Source: Flavicella marina (GTDB lineage Bacteria > Bacteroidota > Bacteroidia > Flavobacteriales > Flavobacteriaceae). Taken from it: a stretch of 64,000 bases of DNA. The DNA lies in assembly GCF_009193215.1 (NCBI RefSeq), contig NZ_VYVA01000004.1, positions 308,412 to 372,411 on the forward strand, in the 5' to 3' direction. The notes under the pieces are model-generated. The model did no database searches. It was not told where the DNA came from and saw only the letters and a program-made list of their open reading frames with translations. Within the stretch, counting starts at the first letter, position 1. Each line of letters begins with the position of its first letter. The position numbers and the translations under genes are program-made. Below, one piece after another: positions 15,996-25,424 of this stretch.

Positions 15996-18815
15996 ATGAC
16001 TAAAAATATTTCATCTTTAGATCCCAAAAAAAACATACTAATCAAAGGTGCTCAGCTTCACAATCTAAAAAATATAGATGTAGCCATCCCCAGAAACAAA
16101 CTCGTGGTGATCACGGGTTTATCTGGATCAGGAAAATCGAGTTTGGCTTTTGATACCTTGTATGCTGAAGGTCAAAGACGTTATGTAGAAAGTTTATCTT
16201 CTTATGCCCGTCAATTTTTGGGAAAATTACACAAACCGAAGGTCGAATATATTAAAGGTATTGCACCTGCAATTGCGATAGAACAAAAAGTTAACTCAAC
16301 TAACCCTCGTTCGACTGTTGGTACTACCACTGAAATTTTTGATTATTTAAAATTACTTTTTGCACGAATTGGAAAAACGTATTCTCCCATTTCAAACAAC
16401 GAAGTAAAAAAACATACTGTCGCAGATGTCGTAAACTTTATTAAAAGTCTAAACTCAAAAACAAAACTATTATTACTTGCTCCTATTTATTTTGACGAAG
16501 ATAAAGATCCAGAAGTTGTAATCAAACTTCTTACTCAGCAAGGCTATGCAAGGATAAAAGTGGATACTAAAATTGAACGTCTTGATGAAACATTTGCAAC
16601 AAAATATGGCGGTGAAACATTAAAATCTTTTTCTACTAAAAACAAATTGCAATTGGTAATAGATAGAATTGTAGTGAAAGAAGATGAAGATTTTTACAAC
16701 CGATTAGCAGATGCGATTCAAACAGCATTTTTTGAAGGAAAAGGCGTTTGTTCAATTGAAAATTTAGCTGATGCTTCTCTTCAAGAATTTAGTAATAAAT
16801 TTGAACTAGACGGCATAAAATTTTCTGAACCCAACACCCATTTTTTTAGTTTTAACAACCCGTATGGAGCTTGTCCAAAATGTGAAGGATATGGAAGTAC
16901 TATCGGTGTGGATGAAGAATTAGTGATCCCAAATACCACACTTTCTATATATGAAGATGCTATTCTTCCTTGGAAAACAGATTCATTCTTAAAGCACAAA
17001 GATGCATTGATAGATCATGCTTATAAATACGACATTCCAATTCATAAGCCATGGTTCGAACTTACCGACGAACAAAAAGATTTGGTATGGAATGGCACAA
17101 ATTCTTTTTTGGGTTTGAACGAATTTTTTGAGTATTTAGAAAGTAAAAGTTATAAAATTCAATTCCGCGTACTCCTTTCGCGTTATAGAGGAAGAAGTAA
17201 ATGTAAAACTTGTAACGGTCGTAGATTACGCAAAGAAACTAACTACGTAAAAATTGCAGGAAAAAACATTTCTGACTTGGTGGATTTGCCTATAGATGAA
17301 CTAGCATTGTTTTTTGAAAACCTAAAGCTTTCAGAACACGATGCAGAAATTGCAAAAAGATTATTGGTAGAAATCAATAGTAGGTTGAGTTTTCTTAACA
17401 ATGTTGGATTGAATTATCTCACACTTAATAGAACCTCAAACACATTATCTGGTGGTGAAAGTCAACGCATCAATTTAGCTACATCATTAGGAAGTAGTTT
17501 GGTAGGGTCAATGTATATATTAGATGAACCAAGTATCGGATTGCATCCGAAAGACACTCAAAAACTTATCGGAGTTTTAAAAACGTTACGTGATTTAGGA
17601 AACACCGTAATTGTGGTAGAACACGATGAAGATATCATGCGAGAAGCTGATGCCATTATCGATATTGGTCCGGAAGCAGGTACAAACGGAGGGAACATTG
17701 TTGCTGAAGGAACTTTTGAAGAAGTACTAAAATCAGATTCTCTTACAGCACAATACCTTACTGAGACCTTGCAAATAGCCGTTCCTGAAAAAAGAAGAAC
17801 CTCAACTAAAAAAATTAAAATTGTAGGTGCGAGAGAAAACAATCTTAAAAACATCTCTGCTGAGATACCTTTGAATGCCCTTTCTGTAATCACTGGTGTT
17901 TCTGGAAGTGGAAAAAGTACTTTAGTAAAAAAAATTCTGTACCCTGCTCTTCAGAAAAAACTGCAAGGACATGGTGAAAAAATAGGAGAACACACCTCTG
18001 TTGATGGTGATTTTGAAACCTTGAAAAATGTTGAATTTATTGACCAAAACCCAATAGGTAGATCTTCACGTTCGAATCCGGTAACCTATATCAAAGCCTA
18101 CGACGATATTCGAAGTCTTTTTTCAAATGAAACTTTAGCGAAAGCCAGAAACTACAAACCAAAGCACTTTTCTTTTAATGTAGAAGGTGGTCGTTGTGAA
18201 AAATGTAAAGGTGAAGGAGTCGTTACGATTGAAATGCAATTTATGGCAGATGTCTCGTTGGAATGCGACGAATGCAAAGGGAAACGCTTTAAAAAAGAAG
18301 TTCTAGAGATAAAATTCAAAGAAAAAAACATAGACGACATTCTCAATCTCACCATAGAAGATGCCATACAATTTTTCACGGATTACCATCAGAAAAAAAT
18401 AGTTCAAAAATTACAACCATTGTTAGATGTTGGGTTGGGTTATGTGCAGCTAGGACAGTCATCTTCTACTCTATCTGGTGGAGAAGCGCAACGTATCAAA
18501 CTAGCATCCTTTTTAGTAAAAGGTGTTACCAAAGACAAAACCTTATTTATATTTGATGAACCTACAACAGGCCTTCATTTTCATGACATAAAAAAATTAT
18601 TGGCTTCTTTGGAAGCGCTGATATCAAAAGGACATACCATTGTATTGATCGAGCATAATATAGAATTGATTAAATGTGCAGATCATATATTAGATTTAGG
18701 TCCTACTGGAGGAAAAAATGGAGGAAACTTGTTATTCTCTGGAACTCCTGAACAACTTGTCAAAGAAAAAAACTCTTTTACCGCAGAGTTTTTAAAAGAC
18801 AAACTACAAGCATAA
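15996..18815 (+). CDS. uvrA: Excinuclease ABC subunit A
   Basis: Damage-recognition ATPase of nucleotide excision repair, 939 residues, full length. The first ABC half has Walker A GLSGSGKSSLAFDTLYAEG (about 40-58), a zinc module with CPKCEGYG and CKTCNGRRL, signature LSGGESQRINLA and Walker B YILDEPSIGLHP. The second has GVSGSGKSTLVKK (about 633-645), the zinc finger CEKCKGEGVV with CDECKGKRF, LSGGEAQRIKLA and FIFDEPTTGLHF. All expected motifs are intact. It has its own promoter and a strong terminator and stands alone between the sigma gene and guaB. Confidence 0.98.
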   Translation: MTKNISSLDPKKNILIKGAQLHNLKNIDVAIPRNKLVVITGLSGSGKSSLAFDTLYAEGQRRYVESLSSYARQFLGKLHKPKVEYIKGIAPAIAIEQKVNSTNPRSTVGTTTEIFDYLKLLFARIGKTYSPISNNEVKKHTVADVVNFIKSLNSKTKLLLLAPIYFDEDKDPEVVIKLLTQQGYARIKVDTKIERLDETFATKYGGETLKSFSTKNKLQLVIDRIVVKEDEDFYNRLADAIQTAFFEGKGVCSIENLADASLQEFSNKFELDGIKFSEPNTHFFSFNNPYGACPKCEGYGSTIGVDEELVIPNTTLSIYEDAILPWKTDSFLKHKDALIDHAYKYDIPIHKPWFELTDEQKDLVWNGTNSFLGLNEFFEYLESKSYKIQFRVLLSRYRGRSKCKTCNGRRLRKETNYVKIAGKNISDLVDLPIDELALFFENLKLSEHDAEIAKRLLVEINSRLSFLNNVGLNYLTLNRTSNTLSGGESQRINLATSLGSSLVGSMYILDEPSIGLHPKDTQKLIGVLKTLRDLGNTVIVVEHDEDIMREADAIIDIGPEAGTNGGNIVAEGTFEEVLKSDSLTAQYLTETLQIAVPEKRRTSTKKIKIVGARENNLKNISAEIPLNALSVITGVSGSGKSTLVKKILYPALQKKLQGHGEKIGEHTSVDGDFETLKNVEFIDQNPIGRSSRSNPVTYIKAYDDIRSLFSNETLAKARNYKPKHFSFNVEGGRCEKCKGEGVVTIEMQFMADVSLECDECKGKRFKKEVLEIKFKEKNIDDILNLTIEDAIQFFTDYHQKKIVQKLQPLLDVGLGYVQLGQSSSTLSGGEAQRIKLASFLVKGVTKDKTLFIFDEPTTGLHFHDIKKLLASLEALISKGHTIVLIEHNIELIKCADHILDLGPTGGKNGGNLLFSGTPEQLVKEKNSFTAEFLKDKLQA

Positions 18816-18848
18816 AAAAATCCCCTTCAAAAACTGAAGGGGATTTTT
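18816..18848. terminator. Bidirectional terminator between uvrA and guaB
   Basis: 14-bp perfect stem (AAAAATCCCCTTCA with TGAAGGGGATTTTT) around a 5-base loop starting right after the uvrA stop, with A and T runs on both sides, so it can also end guaB from the other strand. Confidence 0.92.
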
Positions 18849-18868
18849 AATATAATCTAAGCTAAAAA

Positions 18869-20353
<1,485 letters not shown>

Positions 20354-20478
20354 TTAATTGCGTGCAAATATACGTTTTTTATTCGGTACATAAGCAATCG
20401 TAAAACCGAATCTCACATTTAATGTTTTCTTAAAATTAATCGATTTGTTTTCAATGGCTTATTCTAACAAATCCAACA

Positions 20479-20709
20479 TTAAGACTGCGTCGTTTTTCGA
20501 TGCATTTCGATATACAATGCCTCTACTTTACTTTTTGCCCAGTTGGTTCGTCTTAAAAAGGTCAAACTAGAACCAATCGACGGATTGTTTCTAAAACATC
20601 CTATTTGAATTTTATGGCCCAAATGTTCCCAACCGTAATACGCTACGAGCTCTTTTAAAATTTGATCGAGTTTTTTTCCGTGGATCGGGTTATTTGGTTG
20701 TGCTTCCAT
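20479..20709 (-). CDS. VF530 (DUF2132) family small DNA-binding-like protein
   Basis: 76-residue protein of the VF530 family. Typical features are the N-terminal NPIHGKKLDQILKELV, the central YYGWEHLGHKIQIGCFRNNP and SIGSSLTFLRRTNWAKSKVE, all of which I recognise as the family pattern. A homologue (VF530) has a structure resembling DNA-binding folds, but its cellular role is unproven. The gene is alone on the minus strand and diverges from the DEAD-box helicase gene, so both promoters lie in the 52 bases between them. Confidence 0.88.
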   Translation of the reverse strand: MEAQPNNPIHGKKLDQILKELVAYYGWEHLGHKIQIGCFRNNPSIGSSLTFLRRTNWAKSKVEALYIEMHRKTTQS

Positions 20710-20723
20710 TTTTTTGAAATACT

Positions 20724-20757
20724 TTTGAAGTGCTTAAAGATAGTTGAATTACCTTTG
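20724..20757 (+). promoter_or_regulatory. Promoter of the DEAD-box helicase gene, almost leaderless
   Basis: TTTG at 20724-20727 and TACCTTTG at 20750-20757 with a 22-base spacer. The -7 box ends 4 bases before the ATG at 20762, so transcription would begin at or next to the start codon. Confidence 0.6.
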
Positions 20758-20761
20758 CCGA

Positions 20762-22078
20762 ATGGATAATTTTAAAACGAATCAAAAAGTATTATTAAAA
20801 AACCTTGGGTTTGATGCTTTCAACAACATGCAAAACGATACGCTTACTTCTAGCGATCAGCATGCTAACTTGTTGTTACTAGCACCTACAGGAAGTGGAA
20901 AAACAGTAGCATTTTTATTACATGCGCTTTCTAAAATTAATACTTCAGACAATGTTCAAATATTGATTCTAGCTCCGACAAGAGAATTGGTCTTGCAAAT
21001 CGAGGCAGTTGTCAAAAAAATGAAACTACCTTTCAAAACAAATGCTTGTTATGGTGGGCATCCTTTTTCGGTGGAAAGAAAAAATTTCTCAACACCTCCT
21101 ACGATATTAATTGGAACTCCTGGTCGCATTGAAGATCATATAAAACGTGAAACCTTCGATACATCAGATATTTCTCATGTAATTTTTGACGAGTTCGACA
21201 AATCTTTAGAGTTTGGTTTTATCAAGCAAATGGAATCAATCATAAAAAACGTTCCGAATAGAAAAGGTCATTTGTTAGTATCTGCAACAAATGCAATTGA
21301 CATTCCAGATTTCTTAGAAATTTCAAACATTCATACACTCAACTATTCTTCAGATAAAAAAACAGCATTAACTCAAAAACAAATCATTACCCCCGTAGAT
21401 GAAAAAGCTGAAAAACTTATTGAAGTTTTAAAAACTTTTGACACAAACAACAATACCATTGTTTTTTGTAATCACCGTGAGGCTTGTGACCGCATTTGTG
21501 ATTTATTGGACGATGAAAAAATTGAATATGCTATTTTTCATGGTGGATTAGAACAACCTCAACGCGAGTTAGAGTTGTTAAAATTCAGAAATGGTTCTGC
21601 TCAATTTCTTATTGCTACAGACATTGCTGCCAGAGGTATCGATATACCTGATTTAGATTATGTAATTCATTACCAATTACCTAAACAAGAAAGTACATTT
21701 ACCCATAGAAATGGACGTACAGCAAGAATGAAAGCTACGGGAACTAGTATTTTAGTTCGTACTGAAACTGATTTTTTACCCGAATACATTGCCGCTGAAC
21801 CTAAAGAATTTATAGCATCTATAAAACAAACAATCCAGAAACCTGAATGGATTACCATTTACATAAGCAAAGGTAAAAAAGACAAAATCAATAAAATGGA
21901 TGTCGTTGGGTTTTGTTTGCAATTTGACTTTATGAAAAAAGATGATTTAGGCTTGATCGAAGTAAAAGATTATTCTGTCTATGTAGCCATTAAACGTAAT
22001 AAATCGAAACGTTTATTGACAGTAGCAAAAACTAGAAAAATTAAAAATAAAAAGGTTAAAATTGAAATAGCACGCTAA
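20762..22078 (+). CDS. DEAD-box ATP-dependent RNA helicase (DEFD variant)
   Basis: 438 residues from the ATG at 20762 (MDNFKTNQKVL); a TTG 6 codons upstream overlaps the promoter and is unlikely. Motif I is APTGSGKT (about 42-49), Ia is APTRELV, Ib is TPGR, motif II reads DEFD rather than DEAD, III is SAT, and the C-terminal RecA domain has FCNHREACDRI and RGIDIPD and motif VI HRNGRTAR. The DEFD variant should still bind Mg-ATP through its first Asp and Glu. A Lys-rich basic tail follows (about 410-438). The stop TAA overlaps the ATG of the next gene (TAATG), which suggests translational coupling to the M20 peptidase. Confidence 0.93.
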   Translation: MDNFKTNQKVLLKNLGFDAFNNMQNDTLTSSDQHANLLLLAPTGSGKTVAFLLHALSKINTSDNVQILILAPTRELVLQIEAVVKKMKLPFKTNACYGGHPFSVERKNFSTPPTILIGTPGRIEDHIKRETFDTSDISHVIFDEFDKSLEFGFIKQMESIIKNVPNRKGHLLVSATNAIDIPDFLEISNIHTLNYSSDKKTALTQKQIITPVDEKAEKLIEVLKTFDTNNNTIVFCNHREACDRICDLLDDEKIEYAIFHGGLEQPQRELELLKFRNGSAQFLIATDIAARGIDIPDLDYVIHYQLPKQESTFTHRNGRTARMKATGTSILVRTETDFLPEYIAAEPKEFIASIKQTIQKPEWITIYISKGKKDKINKMDVVGFCLQFDFMKKDDLGLIEVKDYSVYVAIKRNKSKRLLTVAKTRKIKNKKVKIEIAR

Positions 22079-23235
22079 TGATGACTGTTGAACAACTCTT
22101 AGAAAAACTAATCTCTTTTCCTGTTTTAGGAGGCGAAAGCAACCTGTCTATCATTCAATGGATCCAGACATATATAGCATCTTTTGGAATAAAAACTACA
22201 TTAGTCCCAAACGACAGTAACACAAAAGCTTCCTTACATTGCAAAATAGGACCCGATGTAGATGGAGGAATCATACTTTCCGGACATACCGACGTAGTTC
22301 CGGTTCAAGGTCAAAACTGGACGAGTAATCCGTTTGAATTAACAGATAAAAACGATGGAAACTTATACGGACGTGGTACTTGTGATATGAAAGGTTTTTT
22401 AGCTTGTTGTTTGGCAGTACTACCCAAACTTTCTAAAGCGAAATTAACCAAACCTATTTACTTTGCCTTTTCTTATGATGAAGAAATTGGTTGTTTAGCG
22501 GCACCAGAATTAATTCAAAATTTACTTAGTTCTTACTCAGAAAAACCTCAATTTGCATTGATTGGTGAACCCTCATTAATGCAACCTATTATCGGTCATA
22601 AAGGAATTTCGCTATACGATACTTATGTGTCTGGTTCAGCAGGACATAGTAGCGGTATCTTAAAAGAAGTAAGTGCCATTCACGAATCAGCTCGTTTGAT
22701 TTTATGGATAGAAGCTAAAATGAAATCGCTTATCGAAGCCGGTAGTATTGACAATCGTTTCACACCACCCCATACTTCTCTTCATGTCGGACAAATAAAC
22801 AGTGGTATCGCAGCAAACGTAATTGCAGATAAAGCTCATTTTTCATGGGATGCTAGAGTAATACCTCAAGACTCATTAGATCAAATAATTACAGATTTTA
22901 GAGCGTATTGTAATGAAAGAGAGGAAATCTTGCAAAAACGCTATCCTGAGTTTTCTATTGTAACAAAAGAGCAACATCCACCAGTACCTGCACTTGATAC
23001 AGCAGACACCACTTCTATTGTACAGTTATTGAAAAACATCAACCCAATTCATAATTTAGGGACTGTCGCTTATGCTGCTGAAGCAGGACAGTTTTCTGAA
23101 GCAGGGATAGAGAGTATTATTTGCGGACCAGGATCTATAGGCCAAGCGCATCGGGCAAATGAATATGTCTCAAAAGAAGAATTATCAAAATGTATAACCA
23201 TGCTAGAAAACCTGATCGCTAGCTTTTCGAAATAA
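22078..23235 (+). CDS. argE: M20-family peptidase, probably acetylornithine deacetylase
   Basis: 385-residue di-zinc hydrolase. Metal ligands are visible in SGHTDVVPV (His and Asp, about 66-74), GRGTCDMKG (Asp, about 99-107), SYDEEIGC (catalytic Glu and metal Glu), GEPS and the closing CGPGSIGQAHRANEYV (last His, about 357-370). The dimerisation domain lies in between (about 175-285). The GPGSIGQAH pattern favours ArgE (N-acetylornithine deacetylase) over DapE or other M20 peptidases, but no arg gene is adjacent, so specificity is inferred. It starts inside the stop of the helicase gene (TAATG) and is 5 bases before a small unknown gene. Confidence 0.85.
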   Translation: MMTVEQLLEKLISFPVLGGESNLSIIQWIQTYIASFGIKTTLVPNDSNTKASLHCKIGPDVDGGIILSGHTDVVPVQGQNWTSNPFELTDKNDGNLYGRGTCDMKGFLACCLAVLPKLSKAKLTKPIYFAFSYDEEIGCLAAPELIQNLLSSYSEKPQFALIGEPSLMQPIIGHKGISLYDTYVSGSAGHSSGILKEVSAIHESARLILWIEAKMKSLIEAGSIDNRFTPPHTSLHVGQINSGIAANVIADKAHFSWDARVIPQDSLDQIITDFRAYCNEREEILQKRYPEFSIVTKEQHPPVPALDTADTTSIVQLLKNINPIHNLGTVAYAAEAGQFSEAGIESIICGPGSIGQAHRANEYVSKEELSKCITMLENLIASFSK

Positions 23236-23240
23236 CACAA

Positions 23241-23528
23241 ATGACAGTAGAAGAATTTAGAAATGATTATATCTTAGGTTTTGGATACGATAAAAAAAGT
23301 AAAACCAAAAAGTTTAGATTGGTTGTATTGTATCGTGAAACGATGAATATTGCAAACGAAGTTTTAGAAAATGATAACAATACCTGTTTCAAACAGTTTT
23401 TAGAAGGCAAAGACATCAACAAAGCCATACTGAAATTTAAAACGGATGCAATCGAAGAAATACTTGTACATCATAAAGTTGACAACTACAATCTCTCTGA
23501 ATCAGAAATAAACAAATATTTTGAGTAA
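23241..23528 (+). CDS. Small hypothetical protein
   Basis: 95-residue cytoplasmic protein, highly charged. Nothing in it matches a domain I know; recognisable pieces are DYILGFGYDKKSKTKKFRLV near the N-terminus and ILVHHKVDNYNLSESEINKY near the end. It is 5 bases after the M20 peptidase and overlaps the next His-rich gene by 8 bases, so all three are probably cotranscribed. I assign no function. Confidence 0.7.
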   Translation: MTVEEFRNDYILGFGYDKKSKTKKFRLVVLYRETMNIANEVLENDNNTCFKQFLEGKDINKAILKFKTDAIEEILVHHKVDNYNLSESEINKYFE

Positions 23529-23859
23529 GCACAACCACGAACATCACGATCATGAACATCACCATCACGATGATGGAAAAATTATGACAATAAAAGAGTA
23601 CCATCAATCTAATTTGATGCTCTTTAACATAAAAGAATTACTAACAACCGACACTGCTGTCTGTACATTAACTTCTATAGATAGATTTACGTTTTTAGCA
23701 AACGGAGTAGAACACCATGAATGCAAAGTATCGATACTAGATGATTATTACAAAGAACTTGTGAAAAGAAATCTGATTGCTCATTTTTTTGATAAAATAG
23801 AAATTGAGCCTTTTGATGCCTTAGATGCAAGTATTGATGTTGATTTTCTTTTTGAATAA
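23521..23859 (+). CDS. Small protein with a histidine-rich N-terminus, TTG start
   Basis: 112 residues if the TTG at 23521 is used; this gives MSKHNHEHHDHEHHHHDDGK, with nine His and several acidic residues in the first 16. The alternative ATG at 23584 (MTIKEYHQSN) removes the tail. The body has no motif I recognise; it contains LLTTDTAVCTLTSIDRFTFL and ends in acidic residues (DALDASIDVDFLFE). Such His tails bind Zn, Ni or Cu in other proteins. Its start overlaps the previous gene by 8 bases, and it is followed by 71 bases before the hydroxylase gene. Confidence 0.6.
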   Translation: MSKHNHEHHDHEHHHHDDGKIMTIKEYHQSNLMLFNIKELLTTDTAVCTLTSIDRFTFLANGVEHHECKVSILDDYYKELVKRNLIAHFFDKIEIEPFDALDASIDVDFLFE

Positions 23860-23870
23860 GCACACCTTTT

Positions 23871-23893
23871 TTATTTAAAATTATTCTAAATAG
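23871..23893. promoter_or_regulatory. Candidate Fur-family operator before the di-iron hydroxylase
   Basis: Two 11-base arms separated by one base (TTATTTAAAAT, T, ATTCTAAATAG). The arms match as an inverted repeat at 9 of 11 positions. The second arm read on the minus strand resembles the box at 30524 and 35126. It lies 26 bases before the -7 box of the hydroxylase gene. Confidence 0.4.
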
Positions 23894-23918
23894 ATTCTTT
23901 AAATAAAATGCTGCTTCG

Positions 23919-23926
23919 TAAATTTG
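23919..23926 (+). promoter_or_regulatory. TAnnTTTG -7 box of the hydroxylase gene
   Basis: TAAATTTG, 4 bases before the ATG at 23931, implying a very short leader. Confidence 0.5.
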
Positions 23927-23930
23927 CAGT

Positions 23931-24899
23931 ATGGAGTACAAAGAAATTATCGCTTTTCTTAATGATGGTTTACAACTAGTAATTAACTATTTAACCTCAC
24001 CTGGTAAAAGAACGTATTTTCTATATTTAATAAGTTCATTACTACTGGCTGCGTACGTTTTTTATCGAAGTAACAGAAAAGGTTCTTTTCTAAATTACAT
24101 TTTAAATAAAAAAGTTTGGTTGAGTAAATCTGCCTTTGTTGATTATTCGCTGATTATTTTTAATAGTTTTTTCAAACTTGCTTTAATAGCACCGTTTTTA
24201 CTATTCGGGTTGAAGCTTGCATTCAATACAAATGACTTTTTATTGAGTCATTTTGGTTATGCCAGCTTTAGTTTATCTACTGCACAAACACTCATTTTAT
24301 ACACAATTAGTCTTTCCGTGTTGAATGATTTTATGACCTATGTAGTACATCTCATTTTTCATAAAGTTCCTTTTTTATGGGAGTTTCATAAAATTCATCA
24401 TTCAGCAACGAGTATGAATCCATTTACACAGTACAGATTGCATCCGATTGAATTGTTAGCCAATAATATAAAAGGTATACTTGTATTTGGAGTAACTACA
24501 GGTATCTTTGATTATTTATCTGATCATCAAATAAGTAAATGGACCTTTTTAGGAGTCAATGTTTTTAGTTTTGCCTTTTATGCTTGGGGAGCTAACTTAA
24601 GACATTCTCATGTTCGTTTAAAGTTTTTCAACTTTTTAGAATATATATTTATAAGTCCTGTTCAGCATCAGGTTCATCATAGTGACAACCCAAAACATTT
24701 CGATAAAAACCTAGGATCAAGATTGGCTATTTGGGATTGGATGTTTGGAACACTCATTCGTTCAAACCAGGTAGAAAAAGTTACATTCGGTCTAGGTAAA
24801 GAAGACAATAAAAACTACAACTCTTTTCTAAAAAACTTATGGATGCCGTTTAAAAACATCTATAAACTACTATTTGAACGTAAGTCAAAAGTATTGTGA
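23931..24899 (+). CDS. Fatty-acid hydroxylase / sterol desaturase superfamily membrane protein
   Basis: 322-residue inner-membrane protein with about five hydrophobic helices (about 25-40, 65-90, 110-135, 180-200). The three His boxes that ligate the di-iron centre are visible: HLIFHKVPFLWEFHKIHHS (about 136-155), HPIE with HSHVR (about 215-225) and QHQVHHSDNPKHFD (about 245-258). Such enzymes hydroxylate or desaturate lipids with O2. The natural substrate is not predictable; hydroxy-lipids such as hopanoid-like or ornithine-type lipids are possible. It has its own -7 box and a candidate iron-responsive box upstream, and converges on the haem-binding gene. Confidence 0.88.
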   Translation: MEYKEIIAFLNDGLQLVINYLTSPGKRTYFLYLISSLLLAAYVFYRSNRKGSFLNYILNKKVWLSKSAFVDYSLIIFNSFFKLALIAPFLLFGLKLAFNTNDFLLSHFGYASFSLSTAQTLILYTISLSVLNDFMTYVVHLIFHKVPFLWEFHKIHHSATSMNPFTQYRLHPIELLANNIKGILVFGVTTGIFDYLSDHQISKWTFLGVNVFSFAFYAWGANLRHSHVRLKFFNFLEYIFISPVQHQVHHSDNPKHFDKNLGSRLAIWDWMFGTLIRSNQVEKVTFGLGKEDNKNYNSFLKNLWMPFKNIYKLLFERKSKVL

Positions 24900-24902
24900 A
24901 AT

Positions 24903-24938
24903 AAAAAAGTACCCTTCGACAAGCTCAGGGTACTTTTT
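24903..24938. terminator. Terminator built from the CTTCGACAAGCTCAG-type repeat
   Basis: Inverted repeat AAAAAGTACCCT with AGGGTACTTTTT around the core TCGACAAGCTC. It sits between convergent genes and ends both. The inner sequence CCCTTCGACAAGCTCAGGG is a common bacterial hairpin repeat; a relative is at 36983-37025. Confidence 0.88.
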
Positions 24939-24963
24939 GAAATATTTTTTTAAAAAAAATTAA

Positions 24964-25413
24964 TTATTCTCTCAAAGATTTTACCCACGAAATCAACAAT
25001 TCTTTGTCTTCTTGAGAAAGTTTTGCCTCACCGTGTACAATGGTATAAGATTCTAAAGGCATTTCACCTTCTTCTACTTCTTCATAAAACTCTTCTAATT
25101 TATGGTCAGCTTTTTTATCTGAATAATCCGCCCATTTAGAAAAATTCAAATGCTCTTTTCCTTCTTCAATATGATGACCAACCCACCAAGAAACAGGAGC
25201 TACATTCGTATACCAAGGATAATTTGTTTGGTTTGAATGACAATCGTAACAAGAAGTTTTAATAATTTCTGCAACTTTTGCAGGTGGTTGCGTTACACTA
25301 ATAAAATCTTTAGTGGTATCGACCGGTGTTGTAGTTTTATCAATCGTAAAAAACTGAATGATTACCAATAAAGCAACGATAACTTTTAAAATGTTTTTCT
25401 TGTTAAATTTCAT
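24964..25413 (-). CDS. Haem-binding (Haem_bd) domain protein
   Basis: 149 residues with an N-terminal membrane anchor or signal (about 8-24, ILKVIVALLVIIQFF). A single haem attachment motif SCYDCHSNQT (CxxCH; about 54-63) is followed by NYPWYTNVAPVSWWVGHHIEEG, the Haem_bd family signature with a His that is probably the second axial ligand. The protein faces the periplasm. It is the last gene of the DUF4856-imelysin-TonB receptor operon, 11 bases after the receptor stop in the direction of transcription, which suggests a role in handling haem or iron brought in by the receptor. The family function is not established. Confidence 0.88.
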   Translation of the reverse strand: MKFNKKNILKVIVALLVIIQFFTIDKTTTPVDTTKDFISVTQPPAKVAEIIKTSCYDCHSNQTNYPWYTNVAPVSWWVGHHIEEGKEHLNFSKWADYSDKKADHKLEEFYEEVEEGEMPLESYTIVHGEAKLSQEDKELLISWVKSLRE

Positions 25414-25424
25414 ATTTACTTTTT

